Source: Alteromonadaceae bacterium BrNp21-10
GTDB taxonomy: Bacteria > Pseudomonadota > Gammaproteobacteria > Enterobacterales > Alteromonadaceae
Length of the DNA: 64,000 bases
Direction of reading: 5' to 3'
NCBI GenBank assembly: GCA_030418115.1
Contig: JAUHQD010000002.1
Location: 186,001 to 250,000, forward strand
Made by a program: the position numbers and the translations under genes. Below the pieces are notes generated by a model. It was not told the origin of the DNA. It saw only the letters and a program-made list of their open reading frames with translations, and did no database searches. Of this stretch, positions 44,385 through 54,373 are shown piece by piece (position 1 is the stretch's first letter; the number at the start of each line of letters is the position of its first letter).

Positions 44385-47300
44385 TTGGCGGTAATGACGA
44401 GTTTTAAATATTCACTATTAATAGTTATTACCTTTTTGGGGTTTGCTGGTATACAAAATAGCAATGCGGCGACAATTGAGTCGCCCTCTTCTTCCGCTCA
44501 TTCATTATTTATCAACCTTGACCAATATCAGCGTATTTCCCCTCATTTGCAGGTTCAAAGCACGCAATATACCTTTAAGCTAAAACTCTGGCGCGGCACT
44601 CAATTTCTGCAAGAATTTACAAGTACTGCCACGCTCTTACAAACGGAATACCTTAGCCTAGCGGATAGTAGCCATGATTATCGGCTGGAAGTTCTTGCTG
44701 ATTCGACGACACCATTATTGCCACGGGATATCCACATTATTCCTGTAGTATTGGATGAAGCCGATACCACGAGCTGGCAACTACTGACGGGAATTTCATC
44801 TTCATGGACGCAAGAGCGGCGGCAACAATCATTATTATCGAGCTTGCAAACCCACCTACAGGAATTACCAACAAGTAATCACTGGTATTGCCCTGTGCTA
44901 TATAAATCAATGGCCATGCAATTAACCTTAGGTCAATTTCAAGCTTTGCTAGCCCAGTCAAATAACATCCAGATACAAACACAAAGTGACGATCGTTTAT
45001 GCCCATTTCATGAACTGTTTGCCGCTAATGCTAATTTTCAATTATACCGCTTTGATCAGGCCCAATCCCAATATGCCAAGCAATTAAGCCAATGGCCCCC
45101 AAGCATGCGGCCTACAAAACCCTTTGTACAATTAATGTTGGGCTTCAGCCAAATACTCAACGGTGCGATGCATAGCGATAAAAATGCGATGGCTGAAGGT
45201 AAAGCCAATTTAGACCCTATAAGCGCTGAGGTTTTTGAACAGCATCCGCAGTGGTCACCAACACTATATAATGCCCTCGCCACCTATTATTCGCTGAGTA
45301 ACGATCTCCCCCTCGCAGCACAAATGCTAGAAAATGCCATACGCACACAACAACAACTGCGTAATGCCGACAACATCAGCGACTATTTAAATAATCTCGC
45401 ATTAATCTATTTATGGACAGGCAAACTAAACAGCGCGCAAAAGACCTTTCAGCAATCGATCCAATTAGCCCGAAACCATAACGATGCGATTACTCTTGCC
45501 ACGCAAACCACCAACTTAGCCAAAAGTTACCGTTATATTGGCGATTTACCTGCTGCCGAGCGTTATTATTTGCAAGCGCTGGATATTATTGCTCAGCAGC
45601 AAGTAGACGAAGGCACCACTATCATTTACTTGGAACTTGCACAAATTGCATTATCCGAGCAACGTTACCAACAAGCCATCGAGTGGTTAATGGCCAGTGA
45701 GCGAGATGCCATACATCGACGCTCCGACAAATTGCCGGTGGTTTACGCAAACTTGAGCCTAGCGCACGCTTTTAACAACAACCGGATTCAAAGCCAACTC
45801 TTCAAGCAAAAAGTATTAGCTAACCAAGGTTCAAACATTAAGGATGAAGACGGCTTTGACATGTACTTCGCTTTAGCCAAAGCCCAATTTGAATTGAATG
45901 ATTTAGCCGCGAGCCTGAGTTTACTTTCCCAAGCAGAAGCGTTCCTCATTGCCGATACGCCAGCATTTATTGATTACCACACACTACTAATGCAAGTCGC
46001 CCTTAAACAGCAACGGTCACAACCTAGTACGAGCAAATCAACACAGATAGATCAGCATTTCGAACAGGCCTTTGCACAAATTAAGCGTATAGAAAGCACC
46101 CTTGATTTTGAAAAGCTCGGCCCGCAATGGATGAACCAAGCTCGCACCTTAGTGGAACACTATCTGCACTATTTACTCAGTAGCCAACAGCGCAACAAAT
46201 GGCAACAAGCGCTGGATGTGATGGAGTCTTATCAGTTTACCCTACTAGCAAAAAGCCGAGATTATTATTTAAATCTACAACAGCAACCACTAGACGAAAA
46301 TCTGCAATTTAATCACGCATGGAAACGCAAATTACAAGCAGAAGTTCAGTTGCTGAAAGCCGATGTCAGTGAGCGTTCAATGGCATTACAGCAGTTAGAT
46401 CGTGCCAATGAACAGTTTCTATTACACAAGTCTAAATTATCCATCGCCACGCAAACAAATCCCACATTGGACCTAACAGCGATTCAACAGCAGTTGCAAC
46501 CGCAACAAGTAATACTACGTTATGTATTATTAGCCGGAACCCAATGGGTTTTCACTATTACCCAGCAACACTGGCAACTGAATGCCATCAGTACTCAAGG
46601 TATCGATATTCAAGCATTAGCCAAACAAATACCATCAATAGCCGCAGGAACTTTCATACCAAAGTCGGTATTAGACGATAGCAGTAAAAAAGAATTGATC
46701 ATTATCGCGGATGGTCAGTTACATCAATTAGCCTTTTCGGCATTAAATATGGCTTCTTCAGAACAACCATATCAACCACTAATACAACGTTTTTCAATAT
46801 TACACAGCTATTCCCTGAGCCACTTTTTCAATCAAGAATCAGTGCATAGCCAAGGCACAGACATTGATTTTGCGATTTTTGCCAACCCTAATTTCAGCAC
46901 GTCAGATGTATCGACTACCCCTAACAATGACGACTGGTTAACTTCTTTACCACAACTCGATTGGAGTGCCAAAGAAGCCGATTACATACAAACTATCTTT
47001 GCCGATAGTCGTTTTCATTTGGCCGTGGAAGAAAACGCCACTAAAAAACAGTTACTTTCCGCGCCGATGCGCAACGCCAGCGTTTTACATATTGCCACCC
47101 ATGGTTATTACTCAGTGGATAATCCAGATGTTGTAGGCATTGCCACCGCTGCGGATCACTCCCACTCCGCAGCACAAAGCGGCTTTTTATCGCTAACCGA
47201 ATTATTGAGTCAACCAATTCAGTCCCAACTGGTGTTTATTAGTGGCTGCGATACTGTTCAAGGTGAACTGTGGGCCAGTGAAGGGCTCAATGGCTTAGCA

Positions 47301-47576
47301 CGAGGCATGTTAGCCCTCGGAGCAGGATCAGTCATTGGCACCTTGTGGCAGGTGCCTGATAGAGCCACCTCAGAGTTTGTGAAACATTTTTATCAGGCGT
47401 TAAAATTAAACCAAGGTCATACCGCGAAAGCTCTACAGTACGCTCAACAACGCATGTTGGCCTCTGCTCGTTACCGTCATCCTAAATATTGGGCGGGCTT
47501 CGTTTTAACCGCTGCTCATCGGCAGTTTTCCAACATAAAACTGAATTTTGAAAAATTAACTAAATCAGTGAGATAA
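44385..47576 (+). CDS. TPR-CHAT protein (caspase-like), exported
   Basis: A 1063-residue protein with a signal peptide (YSLLIVITFLGFAGIQNSNA), a beta domain (to about 130), and tetratricopeptide repeats (about 200-470, e.g. NLALIYLWTGKLNSAQKTFQQSI and NLAKSYRYIGDLPAAERYYLQAL). A helical linker and a C-terminal CHAT domain (about 770-1045) follow. The caspase-type dyad is intact: His906 in IATHGYYS and Cys955 in ISGCDTVQGE, with GLARGMLALGAGSVIGTLW following. TTG at 44385 has AGGA five bases upstream; ATG at 44394 is the alternative. Last gene of the sigma operon. Target protein unknown; a role in stress-induced proteolysis is inference. Confidence 0.88.
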   Translation: MAVMTSFKYSLLIVITFLGFAGIQNSNAATIESPSSSAHSLFINLDQYQRISPHLQVQSTQYTFKLKLWRGTQFLQEFTSTATLLQTEYLSLADSSHDYRLEVLADSTTPLLPRDIHIIPVVLDEADTTSWQLLTGISSSWTQERRQQSLLSSLQTHLQELPTSNHWYCPVLYKSMAMQLTLGQFQALLAQSNNIQIQTQSDDRLCPFHELFAANANFQLYRFDQAQSQYAKQLSQWPPSMRPTKPFVQLMLGFSQILNGAMHSDKNAMAEGKANLDPISAEVFEQHPQWSPTLYNALATYYSLSNDLPLAAQMLENAIRTQQQLRNADNISDYLNNLALIYLWTGKLNSAQKTFQQSIQLARNHNDAITLATQTTNLAKSYRYIGDLPAAERYYLQALDIIAQQQVDEGTTIIYLELAQIALSEQRYQQAIEWLMASERDAIHRRSDKLPVVYANLSLAHAFNNNRIQSQLFKQKVLANQGSNIKDEDGFDMYFALAKAQFELNDLAASLSLLSQAEAFLIADTPAFIDYHTLLMQVALKQQRSQPSTSKSTQIDQHFEQAFAQIKRIESTLDFEKLGPQWMNQARTLVEHYLHYLLSSQQRNKWQQALDVMESYQFTLLAKSRDYYLNLQQQPLDENLQFNHAWKRKLQAEVQLLKADVSERSMALQQLDRANEQFLLHKSKLSIATQTNPTLDLTAIQQQLQPQQVILRYVLLAGTQWVFTITQQHWQLNAISTQGIDIQALAKQIPSIAAGTFIPKSVLDDSSKKELIIIADGQLHQLAFSALNMASSEQPYQPLIQRFSILHSYSLSHFFNQESVHSQGTDIDFAIFANPNFSTSDVSTTPNNDDWLTSLPQLDWSAKEADYIQTIFADSRFHLAVEENATKKQLLSAPMRNASVLHIATHGYYSVDNPDVVGIATAADHSHSAAQSGFLSLTELLSQPIQSQLVFISGCDTVQGELWASEGLNGLARGMLALGAGSVIGTLWQVPDRATSEFVKHFYQALKLNQGHTAKALQYAQQRMLASARYRHPKYWAGFVLTAAHRQFSNIKLNFEKLTKSVR

Positions 47577-47678
47577 CTTTTTATTTCGTCGCACTAACTA
47601 TTTACCTTGCCCAAGTTGTCGAAGATGCATTGATGTTGTTGTATCAAACTTGTGTTGTAGTAATTGCTGAGAATAAAT

Positions 47679-47927
47679 ATGTTGTTTTGGAACACACAAG
47701 ATACAACCAAAAACACTCATAATGCGCTAAGCCAAATAAAGCCTTATTTTACGTTTTTATTGGTTTTTACCTATGTGACGATCATGATTTACGCCATTCT
47801 GTTTTACATGAATGCGGGGGTAGTAGAGGGGAATTTATTAATGATCCCATCAACTATTGCCAGTCTAGCTGCCTTAATTAGCTTTTGGGTTACTTATAAA
47901 AAAAAGCGTCAAAACAAGCCTAATTGA
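47679..47927 (+). CDS. Small two-pass membrane protein, hypothetical
   Basis: An 82-residue protein with two membrane segments (FTFLLVFTYVTIMIYAILFYM and LMIPSTIASLAALISFWVTY) and a basic C-terminus KKKRQNKPN. No recognised family. GAGA precedes the ATG. Its last 19 bp overlap the convergent polB end. It is about 100 bp after the CHAT gene and may be an add-on to that operon or independent. Confidence 0.55.
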   Translation: MLFWNTQDTTKNTHNALSQIKPYFTFLLVFTYVTIMIYAILFYMNAGVVEGNLLMIPSTIASLAALISFWVTYKKKRQNKPN

Positions 47928-50263
47928 TCACTGGTCAATTGATCAAAATCCAAACCTACAAAGCCCAATATCCCTTCGGCAACGGGGCGGATCTGACGTT
48001 CAATATAATGCTCATAATCAATACCGGCGGTAATATATTCAAGTGGTTCAGGGCCGTTTAAGGTGATCACGTAAGACACCCACCCTTTGTACTGATAGCG
48101 TAACGTCTTACCCAATTTTTGATTTTTTTCATCGGCCAAACGCGCGGCTTTAACGTGGGGAGGTACATTCTTTACATACTGATCCAGCCGTTGCCGCAGG
48201 CGTTTTTTATACACTAACAGCTCATCAAACTTACCGCTTTTAGTATCATTCACCATTTGCACCACATAGGCGCGAACATCGGCACCAGCAAACACCATTT
48301 CATAGAGTTTAATTTGAAATTGTTTGGCCAGCGCCGTCCAATCCGAACGCACGGTTTCTAGCCCTTTAAATATAAGCTCATCCCCCTTTTCCGTGGTTTT
48401 TACACCGGCATAGCGCTTTTTACTGCCCACTTCAGAGCCTCGAATGGTGGGCATTAAAAAATGCTTAAAATGAGTTTCAAATTCAATTTCCAGATGACAC
48501 TCTAAATCAAACTGTTCACGCAATCTTTGCTGCCACTGCACATTAATACTTTGTTGCAGTTGTTCACCTATGGCTTTGGCTTGCTGATCATTCTGTACAT
48601 TCTCCAACCACACAAAGGTCGAGTCGGTATCACCATAGATAACCTGATGGCCTTGCTCTTTGATCCACAGCTCGGTGGTTTGCATTATCTCATGGCCGCG
48701 CAAGGTAATAGAGCTAGCCAAGCGGGTATCGTAGAAACGACAACCGCCCGATCCCAATACACCATAGAAGGAATTCATCAAGATCTTAATAGCTTGTGAG
48801 CGCGCGGCATCTTTGTTGCGCTTGGCCTCATCGCGCTGTTGCCACAGTGAGGTAATAATATCCGGTAAAAAATGTTGCTCTCGACTGAACACGGCTTCGC
48901 GGAAACCCGGAATGGCTTTTTCAGGTTCAAGTAACCCTTCAATCAATCCTAATGGATCAATTTTAAACGTGCGAATAATCGACGGATACAGGCTTTTAAA
49001 ATCCAGAACTAATACATGTTGATATAGTCCAGGCCGTGAACTCATCACATAACCACCGGGGCTGGCTAGGCCACCATCCACAGGGCGATTAGGAGCCACA
49101 TAACCTGCCCGATGCAATTTAGGTAAGTACACATTAGTGAATGCCGCTACCGAGCCGCCGCTTCTGTCCAACTCCAAACCGGTAAGCTGACTGCGCAGGG
49201 TTAAAAAATCCAGTAATTGGGTATACTCAAATATCTCCAGCACCAACACGCAATCTTGCAAATTATATTCCGCGAGTTTTACTTTGTTGTGCAGAAAGTC
49301 ATGCTTAATTTGCGCTAAGCGATTGTCTACGTCTTCCGTGTGCTTGCCCTTTCCCAATAGTGCTTGGGAAACAGACTCCAGACTGAAACTATCAAATTGG
49401 TAGGTGGCGGTTTTAAGTGCATCTATGCCATCCACTACCACGCGTCCTGCTAGGGTAATAAAACCCTGCTGACCACCCTCTCGTCCGCCACGCCAATTAG
49501 CTAAGCCGTTACCACGACCAATACGCAGTGGGATATTATGCAGCGCCGCTCGGGATACCAATAATCGAAAATCAAAATTCACTACACTCCAACCAACAAT
49601 AATATCGGCGTCAAAGGTATTGAATTGCTCGATAAAGTCCCGCAATAGGTGTCTTTCATCATCTACCCAGCGGATAAATGACGGAGCATCCTCGGGTTTA
49701 TCACCAATCATCAATACACATTGGTAACCGTCGGCTGCTAAACCAATGGAATACAGTTCGCCCTTCTCGCTACATTCAATATCCAGCGACAGTACCTTGA
49801 ATTTAGGGTGATAAATAGACGGCTTTAACTTGCCTTGGGTTAGTTGCTGATAGCCCTGACGAGATTGAGACTGCCCGGTAAATACAGCACTCCCATAAAT
49901 AAAACGCTCCATTAAAAAGCGGTCAACTAAGCGAATGTCATCTTCAAAACAAGTAATCAGAGCAGTTTTAAGAATATCCCTGGCGGCATAGAATGCTTGA
50001 GATGTAGCGAAATATAACGCCAGCATCGATTGTTGAGTAAAGCTTTTTAGCGCTAAGGGTTTGTCTTGAAAACGAATATTGGCTTCACTTAAAAAACCTT
50101 TGGCTCGGACGGCATCGCGCTGCTGAATAAAAAAAACAAATTGCTGTGCATCGATGAGTAACTTTACCGGACCATTGGCGGTAGTTAACCAAAACTCAAG
50201 TAAGGTGCTACCTTGTTGTTCCCGTTGGTGGCTGGTTAGGATAAAACCTTCAGCAAGTTGCAT
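47909..50263 (-). CDS. polB: DNA polymerase II (family B)
   Basis: Repair and translesion DNA polymerase, SOS-regulated in Escherichia coli. The 784 residues contain the 3'-5' exonuclease (VLSLDIECSEKGELY, IIVGWSVVNFDFRLL) and the polymerase active-site motifs LVLDFKSLYPSIIRTF, IKILMNSFYGVLGS and IYGDTDSTFVW. Length matches the family. No LexA box was recognised upstream. Single gene; the next upstream gene on this strand is the PagL-like protein. Confidence 0.95.
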   Translation of the reverse strand: MQLAEGFILTSHQREQQGSTLLEFWLTTANGPVKLLIDAQQFVFFIQQRDAVRAKGFLSEANIRFQDKPLALKSFTQQSMLALYFATSQAFYAARDILKTALITCFEDDIRLVDRFLMERFIYGSAVFTGQSQSRQGYQQLTQGKLKPSIYHPKFKVLSLDIECSEKGELYSIGLAADGYQCVLMIGDKPEDAPSFIRWVDDERHLLRDFIEQFNTFDADIIVGWSVVNFDFRLLVSRAALHNIPLRIGRGNGLANWRGGREGGQQGFITLAGRVVVDGIDALKTATYQFDSFSLESVSQALLGKGKHTEDVDNRLAQIKHDFLHNKVKLAEYNLQDCVLVLEIFEYTQLLDFLTLRSQLTGLELDRSGGSVAAFTNVYLPKLHRAGYVAPNRPVDGGLASPGGYVMSSRPGLYQHVLVLDFKSLYPSIIRTFKIDPLGLIEGLLEPEKAIPGFREAVFSREQHFLPDIITSLWQQRDEAKRNKDAARSQAIKILMNSFYGVLGSGGCRFYDTRLASSITLRGHEIMQTTELWIKEQGHQVIYGDTDSTFVWLENVQNDQQAKAIGEQLQQSINVQWQQRLREQFDLECHLEIEFETHFKHFLMPTIRGSEVGSKKRYAGVKTTEKGDELIFKGLETVRSDWTALAKQFQIKLYEMVFAGADVRAYVVQMVNDTKSGKFDELLVYKKRLRQRLDQYVKNVPPHVKAARLADEKNQKLGKTLRYQYKGWVSYVITLNGPEPLEYITAGIDYEHYIERQIRPVAEGILGFVGLDFDQLTSDQLGLF

Positions 50264-50320
50264 GATCTTAAACCACCTTAATCAAGGATCGGAGCTTGAA
50301 ACTGAGCCCGAGCCTAAGCA

Positions 50321-50854
50321 TCACCAAAAGTAACTATAATTGATAGTTTGCACATTAACGCCATGGTTCACCTCAGCCAGCTTGGCATTGGAATAATGGT
50401 TCACACTAAAAGATAATCGATGCTGTGCATATTCCAATCCCGCTTCAAAACGATCTTCAAACATAAACCGCGAACCTAATTGGCGATCCATCCACTGCTT
50501 AGCATCGATATAGGTAGCGCCGACACCAAAGCCGATAAAAACATACTGATTAGCGATGGGGATCCGATAGCGAAACATTGGGGTAAAAGAAACACCATGC
50601 TTACTTTTATCCAGCCAAGGGTCACGCCAATAATGTCCGGCAATTTCCCACTCTAGCTGAATGTTGTGATCGTAAAAGCCTTGCCATTGAATTGTAGAAG
50701 GGATGACCACCGCAACCCGATAAGCCTCTGGATGCATGCGTTTATCTTTGAGCAGTGTCCAGCGAGAAACCCCAGTGCCGCCAGAAAAAGTAAAACCTGC
50801 AGCCACAACAGATTGGCTACATAGAAGAATTAATAGAACGAATAAACGGATAAT
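50321..50854 (-). CDS. Lipid A 3-O-deacylase PagL-like outer-membrane protein, probable ATT start
   Basis: An acyl hydrolase barrel that removes a fatty chain from lipid A. The catalytic motif NHYSNAKLAEVNHGVN (HxSNA type, as in PagL) and the terminal aromatic residue are present. The in-frame GTG at 50806 would start after the signal peptide. Upstream the frame encodes IRLFVLLILLCSQSVVA, a good signal peptide, but has no ATG, GTG or TTG. ATT at 50854 has AAGG seven bases before it, so translation may start there (177 residues). A sequencing error is the alternative. Confidence 0.75.
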   Translation of the reverse strand: MIRLFVLLILLCSQSVVAAGFTFSGGTGVSRWTLLKDKRMHPEAYRVAVVIPSTIQWQGFYDHNIQLEWEIAGHYWRDPWLDKSKHGVSFTPMFRYRIPIANQYVFIGFGVGATYIDAKQWMDRQLGSRFMFEDRFEAGLEYAQHRLSFSVNHYSNAKLAEVNHGVNVQTINYSYFW

Positions 50855-50893
50855 GTCGATGCCTTATAATGCTAGATAAATACCGTATCGAAT

Positions 50894-51358
50894 CTACGGA
50901 ATTAACTCTGTTAGAGACTTAATTTGCTGAATATCAGCAAGAGGAAGATGCTTGGGGTTATACCACAGCGCCTGCATGCCCGCTTTTAATGCCGGTTTAA
51001 TGTCACGCTCTAAAGAGTCACCGACCATCGTAATATCTGCGGGTGCGCATTGTAGTTGTTTTAAAATAATTGGGAAAAAACGTTCATCGTCTTTACCGAC
51101 ACCTAAATTTTGCTGGCAGAAATAGCCATCAATAAATTGGTCCAGCCCTACCCGAGAAAATGCTTTTTGAATATCAGCCACTTGTGAATCCGCAGCTCCG
51201 GTAGCAATATAAACGACGTGGTTTTGTGATAAATGACTTAGCGCAGCAAGCGCACCATCAATGGCTTGCACCTCAACCCAATCACACATCTTGCCTTTGG
51301 CATCTGGGAAATCCTCCATTAGGGTATCGCCCCAATCGAATAGGTAAACCATACTCAT
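50894..51358 (-). CDS. HAD-superfamily hydrolase
   Basis: A 154-residue small HAD phosphatase-like protein. The nucleophile motif is LFDWGDTLM, where the second acid of DxDxT is shifted, a variant seen in some HAD families. Motif II is VYIATGA, and motif IV is ITMVGDSLERDIKPALKAGM. It lacks a large cap domain. The ATG overlaps the mazG stop as ATGA. Substrate unknown; linkage to mazG suggests nucleotide housekeeping. Confidence 0.85.
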   Translation of the reverse strand: MSMVYLFDWGDTLMEDFPDAKGKMCDWVEVQAIDGALAALSHLSQNHVVYIATGAADSQVADIQKAFSRVGLDQFIDGYFCQQNLGVGKDDERFFPIILKQLQCAPADITMVGDSLERDIKPALKAGMQALWYNPKHLPLADIQQIKSLTELIP

Positions 51359-52194
51359 TTGCTTGCAGCCTTAACCTTCTGCCAAACCTTTTCCATTTGT
51401 TCTAAGGATGCCTCGTGTAAAGATTGCCCCGCGTCATCCAAGTGCTGTTCTACGGCACGAAAGCGCTTTTCAAACTTGACGTTAGCTTTGCGCAGTGCCG
51501 TTTCTGCATCCACCTTAAGATGACGAGATAAGTTCACTACAGCAAATAACAAATCACCAATTTCTTCCTCGACTGCAGCTTGATTAACTTGTTGGGGTTT
51601 TAATTCTTGTAACACTTCATCGATTTCTTCATGGATCTTATCTACTACTGGGCCGATTTCGGGCCAATCAAAACCCACTTTGGCACAGCGCTTTTGTAAT
51701 TTGTGAGCGCGCATTAAAGGTGCCATGCCAGCGGGGATATTGGCTAACAGGCTGGCATCTTCGACCTTGCCCTGTTCGGTACGCTCTTGCTGCTTTACCT
51801 TGTCCCAGTTATCGTTGAGTTGTTGCTCATTGCTAAAATGATCATTAGCAAAAACATGAGGGTGACGACGAATGAGTTTATCGGCTACGGCCGCGGCCAC
51901 CGCTTCAAAATCGAATTCGGCCTGCTCTTGGCCCAATTGCGCATAGAACACAATCTGGAACAGCAAATCACCCAGCTCATCTTTAATGTCATCCATGCTA
52001 CCGTTTTCGATGGCATCAGCCACTTCATAGGCTTCTTCGAGGGTATAAGGCACCACTGAGCTAAAGGTTTGTTGTTTATCCCAAGGGCAGCCGGTTTGTG
52101 GGTGACGTAATTGTGCCATTACCCATAATAATTTTTGCAACTGTGGAAAATGCCGTAATTCCTCACCGGCAAGGTCGTATACTGAATCTGACAT
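51355..52194 (-). CDS. mazG: Nucleoside triphosphate pyrophosphohydrolase MazG
   Basis: Hydrolyses NTPs to NMP and PPi; in Escherichia coli it also lowers ppGpp-related effects. The 279-residue protein has two MazG domains; the first has CPWDKQQTFSSVVPYTLEEAYEVADAI and DIKDELGDLLFQIVFYAQ, the second HEEIDEVLQEL and AAVEEEIGDLLFAVVNL, with the EExxE metal motifs intact. It follows relA by 1 bp, the usual order. Confidence 0.95.
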   Translation of the reverse strand: MSDSVYDLAGEELRHFPQLQKLLWVMAQLRHPQTGCPWDKQQTFSSVVPYTLEEAYEVADAIENGSMDDIKDELGDLLFQIVFYAQLGQEQAEFDFEAVAAAVADKLIRRHPHVFANDHFSNEQQLNDNWDKVKQQERTEQGKVEDASLLANIPAGMAPLMRAHKLQKRCAKVGFDWPEIGPVVDKIHEEIDEVLQELKPQQVNQAAVEEEIGDLLFAVVNLSRHLKVDAETALRKANVKFEKRFRAVEQHLDDAGQSLHEASLEQMEKVWQKVKAASK

Positions 52195-52195
52195 G

Positions 52196-54346
52196 CTATT
52201 GTTCTACTCGTCTTACAGAATGCACACCAGTAATTTTATCTAGCTGCTTTATAGTTCTCGCCAAGCTATGCAAATCTTTAACCTCTAAATTTAATTGAAT
52301 TTTGGCGCTGTCATCTTTGGGATTACTTAAACTATTCACCCCTAATAAGCTGACTTTTTCATTGGCCAATACTGTGGTGATATCACGCAGCACCCCTGAG
52401 CGGTCGGAACTCAACACTTCAACGCTAGTTTCAAAGGCTCCAGCATGTTTTGCCGCCCAGTTAACGTCAATGTAGCGCTCCGGATGTTGCTCCAATAAAT
52501 GGGCTAATTGTTCGCAATCTTCTTTATGTACACTGACACCACGGCCAATAGTAATATAACCGTTTACCGGGTCGCCAGGTAAAGGACTACAACATTTAGC
52601 CAGTTGGGTTAGCAAGTTACCCACACCTTCAACTTCAATGCTGTCTTTGGTGGTTTTACTTGATGACTTTTGTTTAAGCCGCGGGTCCATACTCGGTGGT
52701 GGGGCAAAACGTTGTTGCAGAAAATGCACCACCTGATTAATACGCACATCGCCGCCGCCCACCGCCGCATACAGGTCATCAACAGAGGCAAAATTAAACT
52801 TCTCACAGGCATCAATAGCCGCTTTAGGCTCAATGGATACCCGCTGTAATTCTTTATCTAGGGTTTCTTTACCGGCTTGTAAATTTTTATCCCTCGCCTG
52901 TTTTTTAAACCAGGTTTGAATTTTGGCGCGGGCTCGCGAAGAATGCACATAACCTAAGCTTGGGTTCATCCAATCGCGGCTGGGGTTGCTGGTTTTGCCG
53001 GTAAGGATTTCTACTTGGTCGCCGGTTTGTAATTGATGAGTAAAAGGCACAATACGACTCGACACCTTGGCACCAATACAACGATGGCCGACATTACTGT
53101 GAATATAATAAGCAAAATCCAATGGCGTTGAGCCCATGGGCAGATCCACCACATCGCCATTGGGGGTAAACACATAGACTCGGTCATCAAACACCTGACT
53201 GCGCAGCTCTTCGACAATATCACCGGACTCGGACATATCGTCCTGCCATGCCAAAATTTTACGCAACCAGTTAATTTTCTCGTCGTAATTCGAACGGCTG
53301 CCACTGCTGCCTTCTTTGTACTTCCAATGTGCCGCTACACCCAATTCAGAATCTTGATGCATTTGCTCTGTACGAATTTGGATCTCCACCGGCTTGCCTT
53401 GGGGGCCGACCACCACAGTATGGATAGACTGGTAGCCATTAGGCTTAGGCGTGGCGATATAATCATCGAATTCAGGAGGAATATGCTTATACATCGAATG
53501 CACTATGCCCAGTGCGCCATAACAATCTTGTAAACGCTCGGCGATAATGCGCACCGCGCGAATATCGTAAAGTTGATCGAAGCCCAAATGCTTCTTCTGC
53601 ATTTTTTTCCAAATACTATAGATATGCTTGGGACGACCATGAACCTGAGCGCGGATCTGCTGTTCTGATAGCTCATTTTGTAAATTAGTGACGAAGTCAT
53701 TAATGTAATGCTCGCGGTCAGTACGACGCTCGTCGAGTAAACCGGCGATTTGCATGTACGTTTCGGGATGCAGATAACGAAAGCCGAGATCTTCCAGCTC
53801 CCACTTTAATTGGCCAATGCCCAAACGGTTAGCCAGCGGTGCATAAATATTGGCGCATTCTTTGGCGGTTAATACGCGGGTTTCTTCATCGGCTTTTTTA
53901 ACCTGACGTAAACGGCACACCCGCTCCGCCAGTTTAATCACCACCGCACGCACATCTTCAACCATGGCTAACAACATGCGCCGCACATTATCGATTTGTG
54001 CTTCATTACTTTTGGCATGGCTGTTGGAATGCAAGCTACGAATGGCTTCCATTCTACGTACACCACTGATCAAAGTATTAATGCTGCTACCAAAATGTTC
54101 GGTAACCACTTCTTCTGACCAGTTTTTTTGTAGGCAAATAGGCAGTACTAATGCTGCTTGTAGGGTTTCATTATCCATATGCAATTCATGCAGGATCTCA
54201 ACCATCTCCATGCCCATCACTGGGATCTCATGGTCTTTGGCAATGGCACTTAATAGCACTTTGCAGTCATCCGCCAATGCCATCGAGGCAAGCCATTCGC
54301 TGAATGAACTGGATTGCTGTTCGTGAATTTTGCGTATTGAAACCAT
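52196..54346 (-). CDS. relA: GTP pyrophosphokinase RelA
   Basis: Ribosome-associated (p)ppGpp synthetase of the stringent response. The 716 residues contain a degenerate hydrolase domain lacking the HDxxED motif, and a synthetase domain with YDIRAVRII, EFDDYIATPKPNGYQSIHT (the RelA-type acidic EFDD) and EIQIRT. A TGS domain (RVYVFTPNGDVVDLPMGSTPLDFAY), a Cys-rich segment (LAKCCSPLPGDP) and a C-terminal ACT domain follow. The ATG at 54346 gives the family N-terminus MVSIRKIHE; AGGAGG lies 13 bases before it, and an ATG at 54373 is possible. Upstream rlmD and barA, frequent neighbours, are absent. Confidence 0.96.
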   Translation of the reverse strand: MVSIRKIHEQQSSSFSEWLASMALADDCKVLLSAIAKDHEIPVMGMEMVEILHELHMDNETLQAALVLPICLQKNWSEEVVTEHFGSSINTLISGVRRMEAIRSLHSNSHAKSNEAQIDNVRRMLLAMVEDVRAVVIKLAERVCRLRQVKKADEETRVLTAKECANIYAPLANRLGIGQLKWELEDLGFRYLHPETYMQIAGLLDERRTDREHYINDFVTNLQNELSEQQIRAQVHGRPKHIYSIWKKMQKKHLGFDQLYDIRAVRIIAERLQDCYGALGIVHSMYKHIPPEFDDYIATPKPNGYQSIHTVVVGPQGKPVEIQIRTEQMHQDSELGVAAHWKYKEGSSGSRSNYDEKINWLRKILAWQDDMSESGDIVEELRSQVFDDRVYVFTPNGDVVDLPMGSTPLDFAYYIHSNVGHRCIGAKVSSRIVPFTHQLQTGDQVEILTGKTSNPSRDWMNPSLGYVHSSRARAKIQTWFKKQARDKNLQAGKETLDKELQRVSIEPKAAIDACEKFNFASVDDLYAAVGGGDVRINQVVHFLQQRFAPPPSMDPRLKQKSSSKTTKDSIEVEGVGNLLTQLAKCCSPLPGDPVNGYITIGRGVSVHKEDCEQLAHLLEQHPERYIDVNWAAKHAGAFETSVEVLSSDRSGVLRDITTVLANEKVSLLGVNSLSNPKDDSAKIQLNLEVKDLHSLARTIKQLDKITGVHSVRRVEQ

Positions 54347-54373
54347 AGTGACGAAAATACCTCCTGTATCCAT

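Noticed and set aside
47920-47947. FNR-like TTGATC/GATCAA repeats
   Set aside because: They lie in the last codons of polB and the convergent small gene; spacing does not fit a regulator box.
52609-54326. Several open frames antisense or shifted within relA
   Set aside because: They shadow a strongly conserved gene, lack ribosome-binding sites and show no domain.
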